Positions 63,900 through 64,000 of a DNA stretch of 64,000 bases are shown one piece after another. The notes below the pieces were generated by a model. It was not told the DNA's origin. It ran no database searches and saw nothing but the letters and a program-made list of their open reading frames with translations. The translations under genes and the position numbers were made by a program. The stretch is taken from positions 992,001 through 1,056,000 of the forward strand of contig OX465597.1 in the NCBI GenBank assembly GCA_950022295.1, given 5' to 3'. Positions within the stretch are counted from its first letter, which is position 1; the number at the start of each line of letters is the position of its first letter. The DNA comes from Bromus sterilis. Taxonomy: Eukaryota > Streptophyta > Magnoliopsida > Poales > Poaceae.

Positions 63900-64000
63900 G
63901 TGATTTCCACCATTGACGAACCTAGGGTGCATTTACGTGTCGGTCATCAACACTCCCAATTTTGGCCGATTCTGGCCTGTTTCATGGGCAATTAATCACC
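63900..64000 (+). repeat. Partial O2-like monomer at right edge
   Basis: It has GGGCAATTAA and ACTCCCA as O2 at 45294 and 53537 do, but carries two private changes: CCTAGGG for CCCAGGG and CCCAATTTT for CCCAGTTTT. The array continues past the window. Confidence 0.9.

Larger units (their letters stand above)
1..64000 (+). repeat. 118-bp satellite DNA array, 542 complete monomers
   Basis: The whole window is a head-to-tail array of one 118-bp unit, with no break, inversion or foreign insertion seen. Monomer starts were walked from 91 to 63,900, and the running sum of lengths (114 to 119 bp) agreed with the observed start at every checkpoint. Landmarks in each unit are GTGATTTCCA at 1-10, GTGCATTTAC at 29-38, GGCC at 66-69 and 76-79, and CATGGGCTATTAATCACC at 85-102. 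Consensus composition is A21 C33 G29 T35. Length, density and HOR order fit a eukaryotic heterochromatic or centromeric satellite by family knowledge; the specific family is not recognised. Confidence 0.99.
37046..64000 (+). other. Right HOR domain (L/M/N/O-containing)
   Basis: E and H monomers return, and five haplotypes absent from the rest of the window appear: L (GGGTTGC), M1/M2 (GGGACCTCGG then GTGATTCCCA), N (TTTGATGGG) and O1/O2 (ACTCCCAG, GGGCAATTAA). Three large head-to-tail duplications (8,243, 2,473 and 2,710 bp) make up nearly all of the domain. No gene or unique sequence is present. Confidence 0.85.

Noticed and set aside
1..64000. CRISPR array
   Set aside because: There are no unique spacers. 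The repeat is 118 bp, directly contiguous, and the variable sites are a small set of recurring types.
1..64000. Tandem-repeat protein gene or repetitive surface antigen
   Set aside because: The unit is not a multiple of three, stops occur in every frame within about three monomers, and the differences between monomers are not biased to third codon positions.
1..64000. Transposon, terminal repeats or inverted segment inside the array
   Set aside because: The monomer walk closes without gap from 91 to 63,900; all length changes are 1-4 bp and orientation never changes.
1..64000. Identification of species or a named satellite family
   Set aside because: I do not recognise the 118-bp consensus. 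Naming one would need a database search of the consensus monomer.

Overview
The window is one uninterrupted tandem array of a satellite DNA. I see no gene, RNA gene, transposon or unique sequence in its 64 kb. The basic unit is 118 bp. Walking the monomer starts (taken at GTGATTTCCA) from position 91 to 63,899 gives 542 complete monomers, all head to tail on one strand, plus a partial monomer at each edge. The consensus is about 52.5% GC with 7 CpG per 118 bp (observed/expected about 0.86 from base counts). An array of this size and order is typical of eukaryotic centromeric, pericentromeric or other heterochromatic satellite. I do not recognise the family and cannot name the species or kingdom.

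Monomers fall into diagnostic types, numbered within the 118-bp unit. A: GGTTATGG core (71G, 74A). B: GATTCTGG core with 110T; b is the same with 110G. C: 66C with 115T; c is the same without 115T. D: six changes between 42 and 61 (GTGAAGG form). Ta/Tb: 42T with an A or b core. E: 42T plus 52C. F and G: shortened CTTCCGG forms of 117 and 116 bp. H: 66C with a CCCAGA end, 117 bp. I: 3-bp deletion (CCCAGTGC). J: 31A. K: 24A with 101A. L: one-base insertion, 119 bp. M1/M2, N and O1/O2 are right-domain haplotypes.

These types are arranged in multi-monomer higher-order repeats (HORs), and three domains can be told apart. The left domain (1 to about 12.8 kb) has a 14-monomer HOR of 1,648 bp rich in H, D and E. 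The middle domain (about 12.8 to 37.0 kb) lacks E and H, is the only place with J, and carries a 7-monomer, 826-bp HOR. The right domain (about 37.0 to 64 kb) has E and H again plus L, M, N and O. It contains a head-to-tail duplication of a 70-monomer, 8,243-bp block, followed by nested 2,473-bp and 2,710-bp duplications.

The window is best read as a record of stacked segmental duplications (unequal crossover or similar), with several chimeric monomers at the seams. The open reading frames that can be drawn are by-products of 117- or 114-bp monomers keeping frame. No coding, regulatory or defence system is supported.
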